DNA of 64,000 bases. Source: Streptomyces sp. NBC_00572. Lineage in GTDB: Bacteria > Actinomycetota > Actinomycetes > Streptomycetales > Streptomycetaceae. The DNA lies in NCBI RefSeq assembly GCF_026341815.1, contig NZ_JAPENX010000001.1:310001-374000 (forward strand), in the 5' to 3' direction. Of this stretch, positions 27,262-35,243 are shown in pieces. The position numbers and the translations under genes are program-made. The first letter of the stretch is position 1, and each line of letters starts with the position of its first letter. Under the pieces are notes generated by a model, which was given only the letters and a program-made list of their open reading frames with translations, was not told the origin of the DNA and did no database searches.

Positions 27262-29564
27262 CCGAGCCTTCCGGGGAGACCGCGCCCGAGGCACCCGAGG
27301 ACGTGGAACCCACCGAGGACGTCCAGGAGGACGTACAGGAGGGAGCCGCCGAGCCCGAGGGGCCGGGGACGGCCGAGGAGCCGACGACGGCCGAGGAGCC
27401 CGCACCGGCCGAGGAGCCGGCGACGGCTCAGGAGCCCGACGCGGCCGAGGCGTCGGAGGAGTCCGGCACGCCCGAGCCGGCCGAGGAGCCCGAGGAGTCC
27501 GCCACGGCCGATTCTGCCGACGCCGATGCCGATGCCGATGCCGACGAGGAGTCGGGCACGGTGGGCGAGGCCGACGCCAAGAGCTCCGACACGCCCGAGT
27601 TGAGCGACGCTCAGGCCGAACTCGCCGCGCAGCGGGAGCTGCGGGCCAGGATCGAGGCGCGGAAGGCCGAGAAGGAAGGGCCCCTGGCGAGCGGCGCCAA
27701 GCTGAGCGGCACGGCGGCCGACCTGCTCGCGGCCGTCCGGGCCGTGGAGGGCGGCGCGTCCTCGGGCAGCACGTTCTACGAGGCCCCCGAGCCCGCACCC
27801 CGGCGCCCCGCCCCCGAGACGGCCCAGGTCGCGACCGTGCGCCCCGCCGTACCGGCGCAGGCGCCCGTACCGGCGCCCGGCACCACGGCCGCCGTGCGGG
27901 AGGTCCTGGCCAAGGGCGGCGCTCCCGAGGCGCTGGCCGGGCAGGTGGCCGCCGCGCTCGGCGAGGGCGCGGCCCAGGCCCTGCTCGACGACCCGTGGCA
28001 GCTGCTCGCGGTCCCCGGGGTGCGCCCCGAGCAGGCCGACGGCTTCGCGCGGGCGCTGCTCGGCGCCGCGTGCGGCCCCGACGACCCGCGCCGGACGGTC
28101 GCCCTGACGGTGTGGCTCCTGGAGCGGGCCGCGCTCCAGGGACACACGGCACTGGAGATCGGGACCGTGCGCGCCGGACTCACCGGGCACGCGGTGCCCG
28201 ATCCGGAGTCTGCGGTCGACGAGGCCGTGTCCGCGGGCGCCGTCCTCGTCTTCCAGGAGGAGGCCGAGGAGGAGCCCGAAGGGGACGAGGAGCCGACGGA
28301 GGCCGCAGAGGCCGTCGCCGAGGAGCCGGCCTCGCCCGTGCTGCTCGGACTCGACCGCTACGCGATGGCGGAGGAGAGCCTCGCGGACGGCCTCGCCCGG
28401 CTGGTCAAGACGGCGACGGCCGACACCTGGGAGGGCTCCGAGCTCGAACGCGCCGTCGGCGCGCACGGACTGGTCCTGCACACGGGCGGCGAAGCCTCCC
28501 GCGCCGAGCCGGTGGCGCTGGCCACCGCGGCCCGCGAGCGCGGGCTGCGCGCCCTGGTCGCCGTCCACGCGGACGGAGGGCGGCGCGCGCTGGGCCCCGC
28601 GGGGGCGGACGCGGTGACGGTCGCCGCGCTGCTCTCCGGGGCGGCCGGGCCCGGCCGGGACGAGGAGGGCGCGTTCGCCCTGGACCTCCTGGTGGTGCTC
28701 GACGCGCCGCAGCTGGACGTGGAGACGGCCGCGGTGCTCGTGGAGTCGCTGCCCGACGGCTGCCGTCTGGTGCTGAGCGGTGACCCGGCGGTGCTGGGCG
28801 CGCCCGGTGCGGGCCAGGTCTTCGCCGATGCCCTGGCGGCCCGGGTGTGCCCGCGGATCGCCTCGCGGGTGCCCGACCCGGGGCCCCTCGGCGAGCTGGT
28901 CTCGGGCATCGGCGCCGGGGAGCTGAACCAGGTCGAGGCCCCCGGCAAGGAGATCGTGATCGTCCCGGTGCGGGACGCCGGCGAGGCCGTGCACCGTACG
29001 GTCCAGCTGGTGGCCGACTCGGTGCCGCGGGCGATCGGAGTGCCGTCCGAGCAGACGCAGGTCGTCACGGTCGGCCACGGCGGCTCGGCCGGTACGCGTG
29101 CGCTGAACGCGGCCCTCAAGCAGCGGCTGAACCCCGGCCCCGGCCGGTTCGGCGGCTACGACCCCGGGGACCGGGTGGCGTACGCGCCCGTGCCGGGGCG
29201 GACGGTGACGGGCACGGTCCTGTCGGCCGACGCCGAGGGGCTGCGGCTGCGGTGCGGGGACGAGGAACTCCTCGTACCCAAGGAGCGGGTGGAGTCGGCG
29301 CTTCGGCACGGCTGGGCGCTCACCGCGCACCAGGCAACCGGGGCGCGCTGGCCCGCGGTGGTCGTGGTGCTGCCGGGGGACGCCGCCGGCGGTCTGAGCA
29401 GGCCGTGGGTGTACACGGCCTTCGGCCGGGCGGAGCGCCATCTGTCGGTCGTGCACGGCGTGGACCAGGCATTGGCCCGCGCGGTGGCCGAGGGCGTGGC
29501 GCCGCAGCGCACGACGCGGCTGCGGCCGCTCCTGGAAGCGCTGCTCGCCACGCCCGAGGAGTAA
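27258..29564 (+). CDS. Helix-hairpin-helix protein with a degenerate RecD-like helicase region
   Basis: 768 residues, GTG start overlapping the AKR stop by 4 bp. Residues 1-120 are a disordered, strongly acidic region with repeats of EEP and a run of Asp-Ala. Around 235-330 lies a helix-hairpin-helix region (DDPWQLLAVPGVRPEQADGF) followed by a helical part as in RecD2-type helicases. Around 400-560 is a RecA-like fold in which the Walker A loop reads HTGGEASR, lacking GKT, and the Walker B strand ends LLVVLDAPQLD instead of DE. The C-terminal part has the UvrD_C_2-like motif LTAHQATGARWPAVVVVLPGD. It probably binds DNA but is not expected to hydrolyse ATP. The role is unknown. Confidence 0.75.
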   Translation: MTEPSGETAPEAPEDVEPTEDVQEDVQEGAAEPEGPGTAEEPTTAEEPAPAEEPATAQEPDAAEASEESGTPEPAEEPEESATADSADADADADADEESGTVGEADAKSSDTPELSDAQAELAAQRELRARIEARKAEKEGPLASGAKLSGTAADLLAAVRAVEGGASSGSTFYEAPEPAPRRPAPETAQVATVRPAVPAQAPVPAPGTTAAVREVLAKGGAPEALAGQVAAALGEGAAQALLDDPWQLLAVPGVRPEQADGFARALLGAACGPDDPRRTVALTVWLLERAALQGHTALEIGTVRAGLTGHAVPDPESAVDEAVSAGAVLVFQEEAEEEPEGDEEPTEAAEAVAEEPASPVLLGLDRYAMAEESLADGLARLVKTATADTWEGSELERAVGAHGLVLHTGGEASRAEPVALATAARERGLRALVAVHADGGRRALGPAGADAVTVAALLSGAAGPGRDEEGAFALDLLVVLDAPQLDVETAAVLVESLPDGCRLVLSGDPAVLGAPGAGQVFADALAARVCPRIASRVPDPGPLGELVSGIGAGELNQVEAPGKEIVIVPVRDAGEAVHRTVQLVADSVPRAIGVPSEQTQVVTVGHGGSAGTRALNAALKQRLNPGPGRFGGYDPGDRVAYAPVPGRTVTGTVLSADAEGLRLRCGDEELLVPKERVESALRHGWALTAHQATGARWPAVVVVLPGDAAGGLSRPWVYTAFGRAERHLSVVHGVDQALARAVAEGVAPQRTTRLRPLLEALLATPEE

Positions 29565-29580
29565 GGGCCCGGAGAGCGGA

Positions 29581-29628
29581 ACGGCGGAGGGCCGGGACAC
29601 CGATCGTGGTGTCCCGGCCCTCCGCCGT
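29581..29628. terminator. Bidirectional terminator, 21-bp perfect stem
   Basis: 29581-29601 pairs perfectly with 29608-29628 around the loop GATCGT. It lies between convergent genes ending at 29564 (+) and 29636 (-). Confidence 0.95.
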
Positions 29629-29635
29629 CTCCCCC

Positions 29636-30310
29636 TCAGGAGTCGGAGCCGCCGGCCCCTTCCTCCTCGTGATCGTCGTCGCCGTCTCCGTCCTCGTCCT
29701 CGTCGAAGACGGAGCTGACGTCGAAGCGGCAGATGATCCGCTCCGGATCGGCGTGCTCGAAGGGGGTGTTGAGCCACTCCCCCGGTTCCGGAAGCTCCTC
29801 GGCCGCGGTGACCCAGAGCGTGGAGTCGCCCTCCTCCAGGCCGAACTCCTTGTGCCGGGAGGCGATCTCGTCCGGTTCGTACTCGCCGAAGAGCACCCCG
29901 AGCGCGGCGAGCGGCGAGACCCCGGCCCTGGCGGCGGGGCCGGTGGTGTCCGCCTCGCCGTCGATCTCGGCGACGCGGCGGGCCTGGGCGAGCAGACGTT
30001 GCGGTTCCGCCACGGCGTAGTCGCGACGGATCAGCAGGCTGAGGGCATGGGGTTCGTCAGGTCCGGCGTACGGCGGCAGCGCGCCGTCCGCTCCGGGGAT
30101 CTCGAAGGGAGTGACCTCGTCGTAGCGGTCGTAGAGGATCTCGTCGTACTCCTCGGCCGCCGCGGCAAGGGCGTTGAAGGCTTCGTAGACGGCCGTGTCG
30201 TCGTCCCCCGTGCGGCGTTCGACCGCCGCGAGGTGACGGTCCAGTGCGGCTTTGACCGCCTCGGCGGCGGCACGTACCTCGGCAGCGGTGGGCTGCGCAG
30301 CATCAGACAT
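29636..30310 (-). CDS. Conserved hypothetical protein with acidic C-terminus
   Basis: 224 residues from ATG 30310; a TAGCGT box lies 7 nt upstream and no ribosome site is visible, so the message is probably leaderless. The N-terminal half is helical (AAEAVKAALDRHLAAVE, EAFNALAAAAEEYDEILYDRYDEVTPFE). The middle has LARQARR-like basic segments and PLAALGVLFGEYEPDEIA. The last 20 residues are almost entirely Asp, Glu and Gly. No enzyme motif is recognised. It is divergent from the small DUF5703 gene, with 47 bp between starts, an arrangement conserved in Streptomyces as far as I recall. Likely cytoplasmic; function unknown. Confidence 0.8.
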   Translation of the reverse strand: MSDAAQPTAAEVRAAAEAVKAALDRHLAAVERRTGDDDTAVYEAFNALAAAAEEYDEILYDRYDEVTPFEIPGADGALPPYAGPDEPHALSLLIRRDYAVAEPQRLLAQARRVAEIDGEADTTGPAARAGVSPLAALGVLFGEYEPDEIASRHKEFGLEEGDSTLWVTAAEELPEPGEWLNTPFEHADPERIICRFDVSSVFDEDEDGDGDDDHEEEGAGGSDS

Positions 30311-30357
30311 GGGACGCACGCTATCCGTAGCGGGCCGGTGCCCGCACAATAGATGCG

Positions 30358-30546
30358 ATGCCGGAATACGAATTTGTCGACGTGTACGTGCCGCGCGGTG
30401 TCTCCCGCAAGGAGGCGACGCGGCTGCTGACCGACCATGCCGAGTACGGACACTGGGAGTTGGACCGTCTGAGCCTGCACCGGGACGGGAGCCGCAGAGT
30501 GCGGTTGAAGCGGCGGATCATCCGCCAGGTCCGGGCGACCTGGTAG
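30358..30546 (+). CDS. Small DUF5703-family protein
   Basis: 62 residues, ATG start. Sequence MPEYEFVDVYVPRGVSRKEA continuing to TRLLTDHAEYGHWELDRLSL, then a basic tail RRVRLKRRIIRQVRATW. A compact alpha/beta protein of a family conserved in actinomycetes and of unknown function; the basic C-terminus could contact nucleic acid or membrane, but nothing more can be said. It is followed 11 bp later by a strong hairpin that ends its transcript before the chaplin locus. Confidence 0.85.
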   Translation: MPEYEFVDVYVPRGVSRKEATRLLTDHAEYGHWELDRLSLHRDGSRRVRLKRRIIRQVRATW

Positions 30547-30557
30547 GAGCGACGAGA

Positions 30558-30584
30558 AGGGGCCCCGCGGTCTGCGGGGCCCCT
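30558..30584. terminator. Terminator after the DUF5703 gene
   Basis: AGGGGCCCCGC (30558-30568) and GCGGGGCCCCT (30574-30584) form a perfect 11-bp stem with loop GGTCT. It sits between the convergent DUF5703 and chpC genes. Confidence 0.92.
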
Positions 30585-30634
30585 GTGCGTGGTGCGTCGT
30601 ACGGGTTCGGTCGTACGGGGTGTGCCTCGACCAC

Positions 30635-30662
30635 CCGTCGTGCGCCTCGGTCGGCGCGACGG
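30635..30662 (-). terminator. Possible chpC terminator hairpin
   Basis: CCGTCGTGCGCC (30635-30646) can pair with GGCGCGACGG (30653-30662), with one bulged base and the loop TCGGTC, directly after the chpC stop on the minus strand. Confidence 0.55.
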
Positions 30663-30663
30663 G

Positions 30664-31509
30664 TCAGGCGGCGCTGCGGGCGCGGCGGTAGATCAGCGAG
30701 CCGGCGAGCAGCAGACCGGCACCGGCGGGGACGATCACGCCGAGGGGACCGGAACCGGTCTCGGCGAGCTCCTCGACGGCACGGGGCGGAGTGACGCTGT
30801 GCGCACCCGGGGTGTTCGGCCCGCCCTCGTCGCCGGGGGTGCCGGGAGTGCCCGGGTTACCGGGCGTGCCGGGCGTACCCGGGGTGGTGGGCGTGCCGGG
30901 GTTCCCAGGAGTACCGGGGTTGCCGGGGTTACCCGGATTCCCAGGGTTGCCCGGATTCCCGGGGTTGCCGGGGTTACCGGGGTTACCAGGATTGCCCGGA
31001 TTTCCAGGGTTCCCGGGGTTCCCAGGGTTCCCGGGGTTGCCCGGATTCCCGGGGTTGCCCGGATTCCCCGGATGCGTCGGCTCGATGCCGCTGCCGCAGT
31101 TGTTGCCCGCGGCGGCGTTGCCCAGGCCGATGCCCGTGACGCTGTTGCCGCACACGTTGACCGGGGCGTCGATCGGCACCTGGACGGTGTTGCCCGAGCC
31201 GACCCCGGGAGAGTTACTGGTGTGCCCACCGGCGGAGGAGCCGCCGCCCGGCTTGCCCGGCTTGGAGGTGTTGGCGCACTTGTTGCCCATCGCCGGATTG
31301 AGCAGTCCGACGACGTTGACGGTGTTTCCGCAGGCGTTCACCGGTACGTGCACCGGAACCTGGACGGAATTTCCGGACGCGACGCCCGGGGAATTCGTGG
31401 CCGCACCGTTCGCACCGGAATCGGCGTGCGCATAACCGCCGCCCACAGCGGCGAAAACGCCTCCGGCTGCCGCAAAGGTGACCAGACCCTTGCGCGTGAC
31501 CTGTCGCAT
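30664..31509 (-). CDS. chpC: Long, cell-wall-anchored chaplin with collagen-like linker
   Basis: 281 residues from ATG 31509 (AGGGA 8-9 nt upstream). Sec signal peptide to about Ala29. Two chaplin domains follow, about 32-80 and 98-140, each with the conserved SPGVxSGNxVQVP core and a Cys pair (Cys60/Cys78 and Cys120/Cys138). Residues 148-226 are a Gly-X-Pro linker with about 17 consecutive Gly-Asn-Pro units and then Gly-Thr-Pro units. The C-terminus carries the sortase signal LAETG (248-252), a hydrophobic helix and the tail YRRARSAA. Sortase would attach it to peptidoglycan, where it helps build the hydrophobic amyloid surface layer of aerial hyphae. It is next to chpH, as chpC is in S. coelicolor. 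Expected to be developmentally regulated. Confidence 0.95.
   Translation of the reverse strand: MRQVTRKGLVTFAAAGGVFAAVGGGYAHADSGANGAATNSPGVASGNSVQVPVHVPVNACGNTVNVVGLLNPAMGNKCANTSKPGKPGGGSSAGGHTSNSPGVGSGNTVQVPIDAPVNVCGNSVTGIGLGNAAAGNNCGSGIEPTHPGNPGNPGNPGNPGNPGNPGNPGNPGNPGNPGNPGNPGNPGNPGNPGNPGNPGTPGNPGTPTTPGTPGTPGNPGTPGTPGDEGGPNTPGAHSVTPPRAVEELAETGSGPLGVIVPAGAGLLLAGSLIYRRARSAA
30832..31068. repeat. 9-bp tandem repeat array inside chpC encoding Gly-Asn-Pro/Gly-Thr-Pro
   Basis: About 26 nine-base units (plus-strand forms GGGTTGCCC, GGATTCCCG, GGGTTACCG) code for the collagen-like linker. Synonymous changes are scattered between units while the peptide stays uniform, so the repeat is kept at protein level and is not just a recent slippage product. 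Copy number is likely to vary between strains. Confidence 0.9.
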
Positions 31510-31578
31510 AGCTTGTTCCCTGCCTGCTCGGCTTCGAAAGAGTGCCACCGGGCGGAACACCCGGGGCGGAAATGGCCA

Positions 31579-31615
31579 CCGGCCCCGGAGTGCATGGCAC
31601 GCACTCCGGGGCCGG
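31579..31615 (-). terminator. Terminator between chpH and chpC
   Basis: A perfect 15-bp stem (31579-31593 with 31601-31615) around loop ATGGCAC, 35 bp after the chpH stop on the minus strand. It implies that chpH and chpC are separately expressed, with chpH possibly at higher level. Confidence 0.92.
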
Positions 31616-31649
31616 ACCGGCTCACACCCTCACGGGGCGAGGCACAACG

Positions 31650-31883
31650 TCAGGCGTTGACGCAGGTGTTGCCGAAGGCGGGGTTCAGCAGGCCGATCAC
31701 GGAGACCGTGTTGCCGCACAGGTTCACCGGGACGTGAACCGGCACCTGGACGACGTTGCCCGAGAGGACACCGGGGGAACCGATGGCGGCACCCTGGGCA
31801 CCCGCGTCGGCAACGGCCATGCCCGCACCCGCGAGAACGAGACCGCCAGTGGCAGCCGCAGCAGCGACGACCTTCTTGATCAT
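31650..31883 (-). CDS. chpH: Short chaplin
   Basis: 77 residues; start ATG 31883 with a textbook AGGAGG 5-6 nt upstream, fitting a very highly translated gene. Signal peptide MIKKVVAAAAATGGLVLAGA ... ADA, cleaved near residue 26, then one chaplin domain with [19 protein letters not shown], two cysteines (LCGN and NTCVNA at the end) and an amyloidogenic core. Secreted, it assembles into amphipathic fibrils at the air-water interface and enables aerial growth. Paired with chpC, as in S. coelicolor. Confidence 0.96.
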   Translation of the reverse strand: MIKKVVAAAAATGGLVLAGAGMAVADAGAQGAAIGSPGVLSGNVVQVPVHVPVNLCGNTVSVIGLLNPAFGNTCVNA

Positions 31884-31949
31884 TATTCCTCCTAGTTGGC
31901 AATGCGGCCCCAGCCGCGGACCGCACCACCTGTAACGAGGGGGAATGGA

Positions 31950-31966
31950 GGGGGCTACGAGCCCCC
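31950..31966 (-). terminator. Hairpin after the M20 peptidase gene
   Basis: GGGGGCT (31950-31956) and AGCCCCC (31960-31966) around ACG, a perfect 7-bp stem about 47 bp after the M20 stop on the minus strand and upstream of the chpH leader. Confidence 0.7.
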
Positions 31967-32012
31967 GAGTTCATTCACTCTTTCCGGGCACATGCAAACG
32001 CGCGGACGAATT

Positions 32013-33338
32013 TCAGCAGGCGTCGATGAAACGGTCCAGGACGCGGGCGCCGAACTTCAGGCCGTCCACCGGAACCCGCTCGTCCACGCCGTGGAACATG
32101 CCGGCGAAGTCGAGCTCCGGCGGCAGCTGCAGCGGGGCGAAGCCGAAGCAGCGGATGCCGAGGTCGTCGAAGGACTTCGCGTCGGTGCCGCCGGAGAGCA
32201 TGTACGGCACGGCACGGGCGATCGGGTCCTCGGCGCGCAGCGCCAGCTGCATGGCGTCGACCAGGGCGCCGTCGAAGCTGGTCTCCAGGGCCTTGTCGCC
32301 GTGCACGTCCTCGCGCTTCACGTTCGGCCCGAGGATCCGGTCGAGGTCGGCGAGGAACTCCTGCTCGTACCCGGGCAGGAAGCGGCCGTCGACGTGCGCG
32401 GTGGCCTGGCCGGGAATGACGTTCACCTTGTAGCCGGCGCCGAGCATGGTCGGGGCGGCCGAGTTCCGCAGGGTGGCGCCGACCATCTTGGCGATGCCGC
32501 CGAGCTTGGCGAGGGTGCCGTCCATGTCCTCGGGGTCGAGGGGGGTGCCGAGCGCGTCGGAGAGCTCGTCCAGGAAGGAACGGACGGTCTTGGTGACCCG
32601 TACCGGCCACTGGTGGCGGCCGAGCCGGCCGACGGCCTCGCAGAGCTCGGTGATGGCGTTGTCGTCGTTGGTCATCGAGCCGTGACCGGCCGTGCCCTCG
32701 ACGGTCAGCCGCATCCAGTGCATGCCCTTCTGGGCGGTCTCGACCAGGTAGAGGCGGAGGTTCTCGTTGACGGTGAAGGAGAAGCCGCCGACCTCGCCGA
32801 TGGCTTCGTTGACCCCGTCGAACAGGTCCCGGTGCTTGTCGACCAGGTGCCGGGCGCCGTAGGTGCCGCCCGCCTCCTCGTCGGCGAGGAAGGCGAGGAC
32901 GATGTCGCGCGGGGGCTTGCGGCCGCTGCGCAGCCGGTCCCGAACGACCGCGAGGGTCATCGCGTCCATGTCCTTCATGTCGACGGCGCCGCGGCCCCAG
33001 ACGCAGCCGTCGGCGATCTCCCCGGAGAAGGGGTGGTGGGTCCAGTCCTCGGCGTTGGCCGGGACGACGTCGGTGTGGCCGTGGATGAGCAGGGCGGGCC
33101 GCGACGGGTCCTCACCCTCGATGCGGGCGACGGTGGAGGCCCGCCCCTGGTGCGACTCGATGATCTTCGGCTCGAGTCCGACCTCAGCGAGCTTCTCGGC
33201 GATGTACTCCGCCGCCGCCCGCTCGCCCGGGCCGGAGTGGTCGCCGTAGTTGCTGGTGTCGATGCGGATGAGGTCGCGACAGAGGTCCACCACCTCGTTC
33301 TCGGCGGTGACGCTTCGGCCGGTGTTCGACTCGCTCAC
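32013..33338 (-). CDS. M20/M28-type metallopeptidase (peptidase M20 family)
   Basis: 441 residues from GTG 33338, which has GGGAGGA upstream. Di-zinc exopeptidase fold of the ArgE/DapE/carboxypeptidase G type: metal ligands in LLIHGHTDVVPA (His, Asp), WGRGAVDMKDMDA (bridging Asp), and AFLADEEAGG (catalytic Glu pair). The dimerisation domain covers about 190-320, with GTAGHGSMTNDDNAI. The final ligand region is AVPYMLSGGTDAKSFDDLG. It should hydrolyse an amide or peptide bond in the cytoplasm; the substrate is not defined. It is upstream of chpH on the same strand but separated by a hairpin, and divergent from the tRNA gene. Confidence 0.93.
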   Translation of the reverse strand: MSESNTGRSVTAENEVVDLCRDLIRIDTSNYGDHSGPGERAAAEYIAEKLAEVGLEPKIIESHQGRASTVARIEGEDPSRPALLIHGHTDVVPANAEDWTHHPFSGEIADGCVWGRGAVDMKDMDAMTLAVVRDRLRSGRKPPRDIVLAFLADEEAGGTYGARHLVDKHRDLFDGVNEAIGEVGGFSFTVNENLRLYLVETAQKGMHWMRLTVEGTAGHGSMTNDDNAITELCEAVGRLGRHQWPVRVTKTVRSFLDELSDALGTPLDPEDMDGTLAKLGGIAKMVGATLRNSAAPTMLGAGYKVNVIPGQATAHVDGRFLPGYEQEFLADLDRILGPNVKREDVHGDKALETSFDGALVDAMQLALRAEDPIARAVPYMLSGGTDAKSFDDLGIRCFGFAPLQLPPELDFAGMFHGVDERVPVDGLKFGARVLDRFIDAC

Positions 33339-33546
33339 GCTGCTTCCTCCCACTACGTGCCCCACGTGATTGCTTCGGTGCTCGTCCCATCCTCCCGCGT
33401 GCCCCCCTCCCGACCCAAGGGCGGCCCTCGGCCGACATGCGGCTGTCACACGACGGGGGCGACCGGGGGTGGTGATCGGCCACCCCGAATGTTTGCTATG
33501 GTTTTCCTCGTCGGAAGGGCCCAGCGGCACGGAAGACAGACACCTT

Positions 33547-33631
33547 GTCCGGGTGGCGGAATGGCAGACGCGCTAGCTTGAGGTGCTAGTGCCCTTTATC
33601 GGGCGTGGGGGTTCAAGTCCCCCCTCGGACA
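33547..33631 (+). tRNA. tRNA-Leu (anticodon GAG), CCA encoded to 33634
   Basis: Acceptor stem GTCCGGG pairs with CTCGGAC (one G-T), discriminator A, encoded CCA. Anticodon stem CTAGC / GCTAG closes the loop TTGAGGT, giving anticodon GAG, which reads CUC and CUU. The long variable arm (class II) and T-arm GGGGG-TTCAAGT-CCCCC are present. It is a complete leucine tRNA for the most common leucine codon family in this genome, followed by a strong hairpin terminator. Confidence 0.96.
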
Positions 33632-33638
33632 CCACACG

Positions 33639-33669
33639 AAGTCCCGGTCGATCTCATCGACCGGGACTT
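33639..33669 (+). terminator. Terminator of tRNA-Leu
   Basis: AAGTCCCGGTCGAT (33639-33652) and ATCGACCGGGACTT (33656-33669), a perfect 14-bp stem with loop CTC, 5 bp after the CCA end and followed by TCGG. Confidence 0.94.
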
Positions 33670-33703
33670 TCGGCATGAGTACGTGCAGTCATGAGGCGGA
33701 GCC

Positions 33704-34630
33704 GTGAGACGGAGAGCGAAGGCGCCGGTCGCGCCGTTGCCGCAGCGGGACGGGGTCGATCCCGTGCGACTTCGGCTGCCGGAGGACCCGGGCGGGTCCT
33801 GGGAGACCGTACGGGAGCATCTGCTGGAGCGGTACGGGGCGGCCGTCGGGGTCGGGCGGGTCGAGGAGATGCTCGGCGAGGGCCGGTTCGTCGGGGTCGA
33901 CGGGCCGGTGGCCGGGGACGATCCGTACACCGCGGGCCGGTACCTCTGGTTCCACCGGGACTTTCCCGTGGAGGAGCCGGTGCCGTTCCCGATCGGAGTG
34001 GTGCACCGGGACGAGCGGATCGTGGTCGCGGACAAGCCGCACTTCCTCGCGACCATGCCCCGGGGGCGTCATGTCACGGAGACGGCGCTCGCGCGGCTCC
34101 GGCGGGAGCTGGGGCTTCCGCACCTCCAGCCCGCGCACCGGCTGGACCGGCTGACGGCGGGGCTGGTGCTCTGCGTCGTACGGCCGGAGGACCGGGGGGC
34201 GTACCAGACGCTGTTCCGGGACCGCCTGGTCGGCAAGGAGTACGAGGCGGTGGCACCGTACGACTCCGGGGTGGAGCTGCCGATGACGGTGCGCAGCCGG
34301 ATCGAGAAGGAGCGCGGGGTGATGGCCGCCCGGGAGGTGCCGGGCGAGCCGAACAGCGAGAGCCGGATCGCGCTCGTGGAGCGGCGGGGCGGGCTCGGGC
34401 GGTACCGGCTGGTGCCGGAGACCGGGCGGACGCATCAGCTGCGGGTGCACATGAACGCGCTGGGGTTGCCGATCCTGCACGATCCGATCTATCCGGTGGT
34501 CCGTGAGGACGGGTCGGAGGACTTCGGGCGTCCGCTGCAACTGCTGGCGCGGACGCTGGAGTTCACCGACCCGTTCACGGGTGCGGAGAGGCGCTTCGAG
34601 AGCCGGTTGCGGCTCAGTGACCTCGGCTGA
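33704..34630 (+). CDS. RluA-family RNA pseudouridine synthase
   Basis: 308 residues from GTG 33704 (GGCGGAG upstream). Catalytic Asp is in the PAHRLDRLTAGLVL motif, close to the RluA consensus HRLDxxTSG; the RNA-binding cleft blocks VVHRDERIVVADKPHFLATMPRG, GKEYEAV and the C-terminal ETGRTHQLRVHMNALGLP are all present. The N-terminal 80 residues have no evident S4 domain. It converts uridine to pseudouridine in rRNA or tRNA; the site is unknown. The end overlaps the converging MBL gene by 17 bp. Confidence 0.92.
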   Translation: MRRRAKAPVAPLPQRDGVDPVRLRLPEDPGGSWETVREHLLERYGAAVGVGRVEEMLGEGRFVGVDGPVAGDDPYTAGRYLWFHRDFPVEEPVPFPIGVVHRDERIVVADKPHFLATMPRGRHVTETALARLRRELGLPHLQPAHRLDRLTAGLVLCVVRPEDRGAYQTLFRDRLVGKEYEAVAPYDSGVELPMTVRSRIEKERGVMAAREVPGEPNSESRIALVERRGGLGRYRLVPETGRTHQLRVHMNALGLPILHDPIYPVVREDGSEDFGRPLQLLARTLEFTDPFTGAERRFESRLRLSDLG

Positions 34631-35243
34631 TCCATTCCTGGAGGTGCGGGGCCTCGGCGCCGATCGTGGTGCTGTCGCCGTGGCCGGTGCGTACCACCGT
34701 CTCCGGCGGCAGGGTGAGGAGCTTCTCCCGGATCGAGTCGACGATCGTCGGGAAGTCCGAGAAGGACCGGCCGGTGGCGCCGGGGCCGCCCTGGAAGAGG
34801 GTGTCCCCGGTGAAGACCGTGCCCAGGTCCGCGGAGTACAGGCAGACGCCGCCGGGGGCGTGGCCCGGGGTGTGGAGGACCGTGAGGTCCGTGCCGGCGA
34901 TGGTGAGGACCTGACCGTCGGCGAGATCGCCGTCGGGGCTGTGGTCGGGGTGGGTCTGCTTCCACAGCGGCTGGTCGGCGGGGTGGAGCAGGATGCGGGC
35001 GCCGGTGGCGGCCGCGAGCGCCGGGGCCGCGTCGATGTGGTCGTTGTGGGCGTGGGTGCAGACGATGGCGCGCAGGGCGCGGCCGTCGAGGGCGGCGAGG
35101 ATGGCGTCGGCGTCGTGGGCGGCGTCGATGACGATCGCCTCCGTGTCGTCGCCGACGATCCAGACGTTGTTGTCGACGTCCCAGGTGCCGCCGTCCAGGC
35201 TGAAGGTACCGGAGGTGACGACGTGGTCGATGCGGGCGGCCAT
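34614..35243 (-). CDS. MBL-fold metallo-hydrolase, probably S-formylmycothiol hydrolase or related
   Basis: 209 residues, ATG 35243 overlapping the last base of the mscR stop (TGATG), so the two genes are translationally coupled. Metallo-beta-lactamase fold of the glyoxalase II type: CTHAHNDHIDAAPAL gives the HxHxDH ligands; GHAPGGVCLY and FTGDTLFQGGPG complete the dinuclear site; GHGDSTTIGAEAP is the final His region. In the mycothiol formaldehyde pathway, S-formylmycothiol made by MscR has to be hydrolysed to formate and mycothiol. This hydrolase is the natural candidate because of its coupling to mscR; the assignment is inference. Confidence 0.88.
   Translation of the reverse strand: MAARIDHVVTSGTFSLDGGTWDVDNNVWIVGDDTEAIVIDAAHDADAILAALDGRALRAIVCTHAHNDHIDAAPALAAATGARILLHPADQPLWKQTHPDHSPDGDLADGQVLTIAGTDLTVLHTPGHAPGGVCLYSADLGTVFTGDTLFQGGPGATGRSFSDFPTIVDSIREKLLTLPPETVVRTGHGDSTTIGAEAPHLQEWISRGH

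Noticed and set aside
30832-31068. Possible CRISPR array
   Set aside because: Repeats are 9 bp and contiguous without spacers; they encode the chpC linker.
30791-31435. A plus-strand frame with Gly-Val-Pro / Gly-Leu-Pro collagen-like repeats
   Set aside because: It is the complement of the chpC Gly-Asn-Pro repeat region; chpC has signal peptide, chaplin domains and sortase motif, so the plus-strand reading is an artefact.
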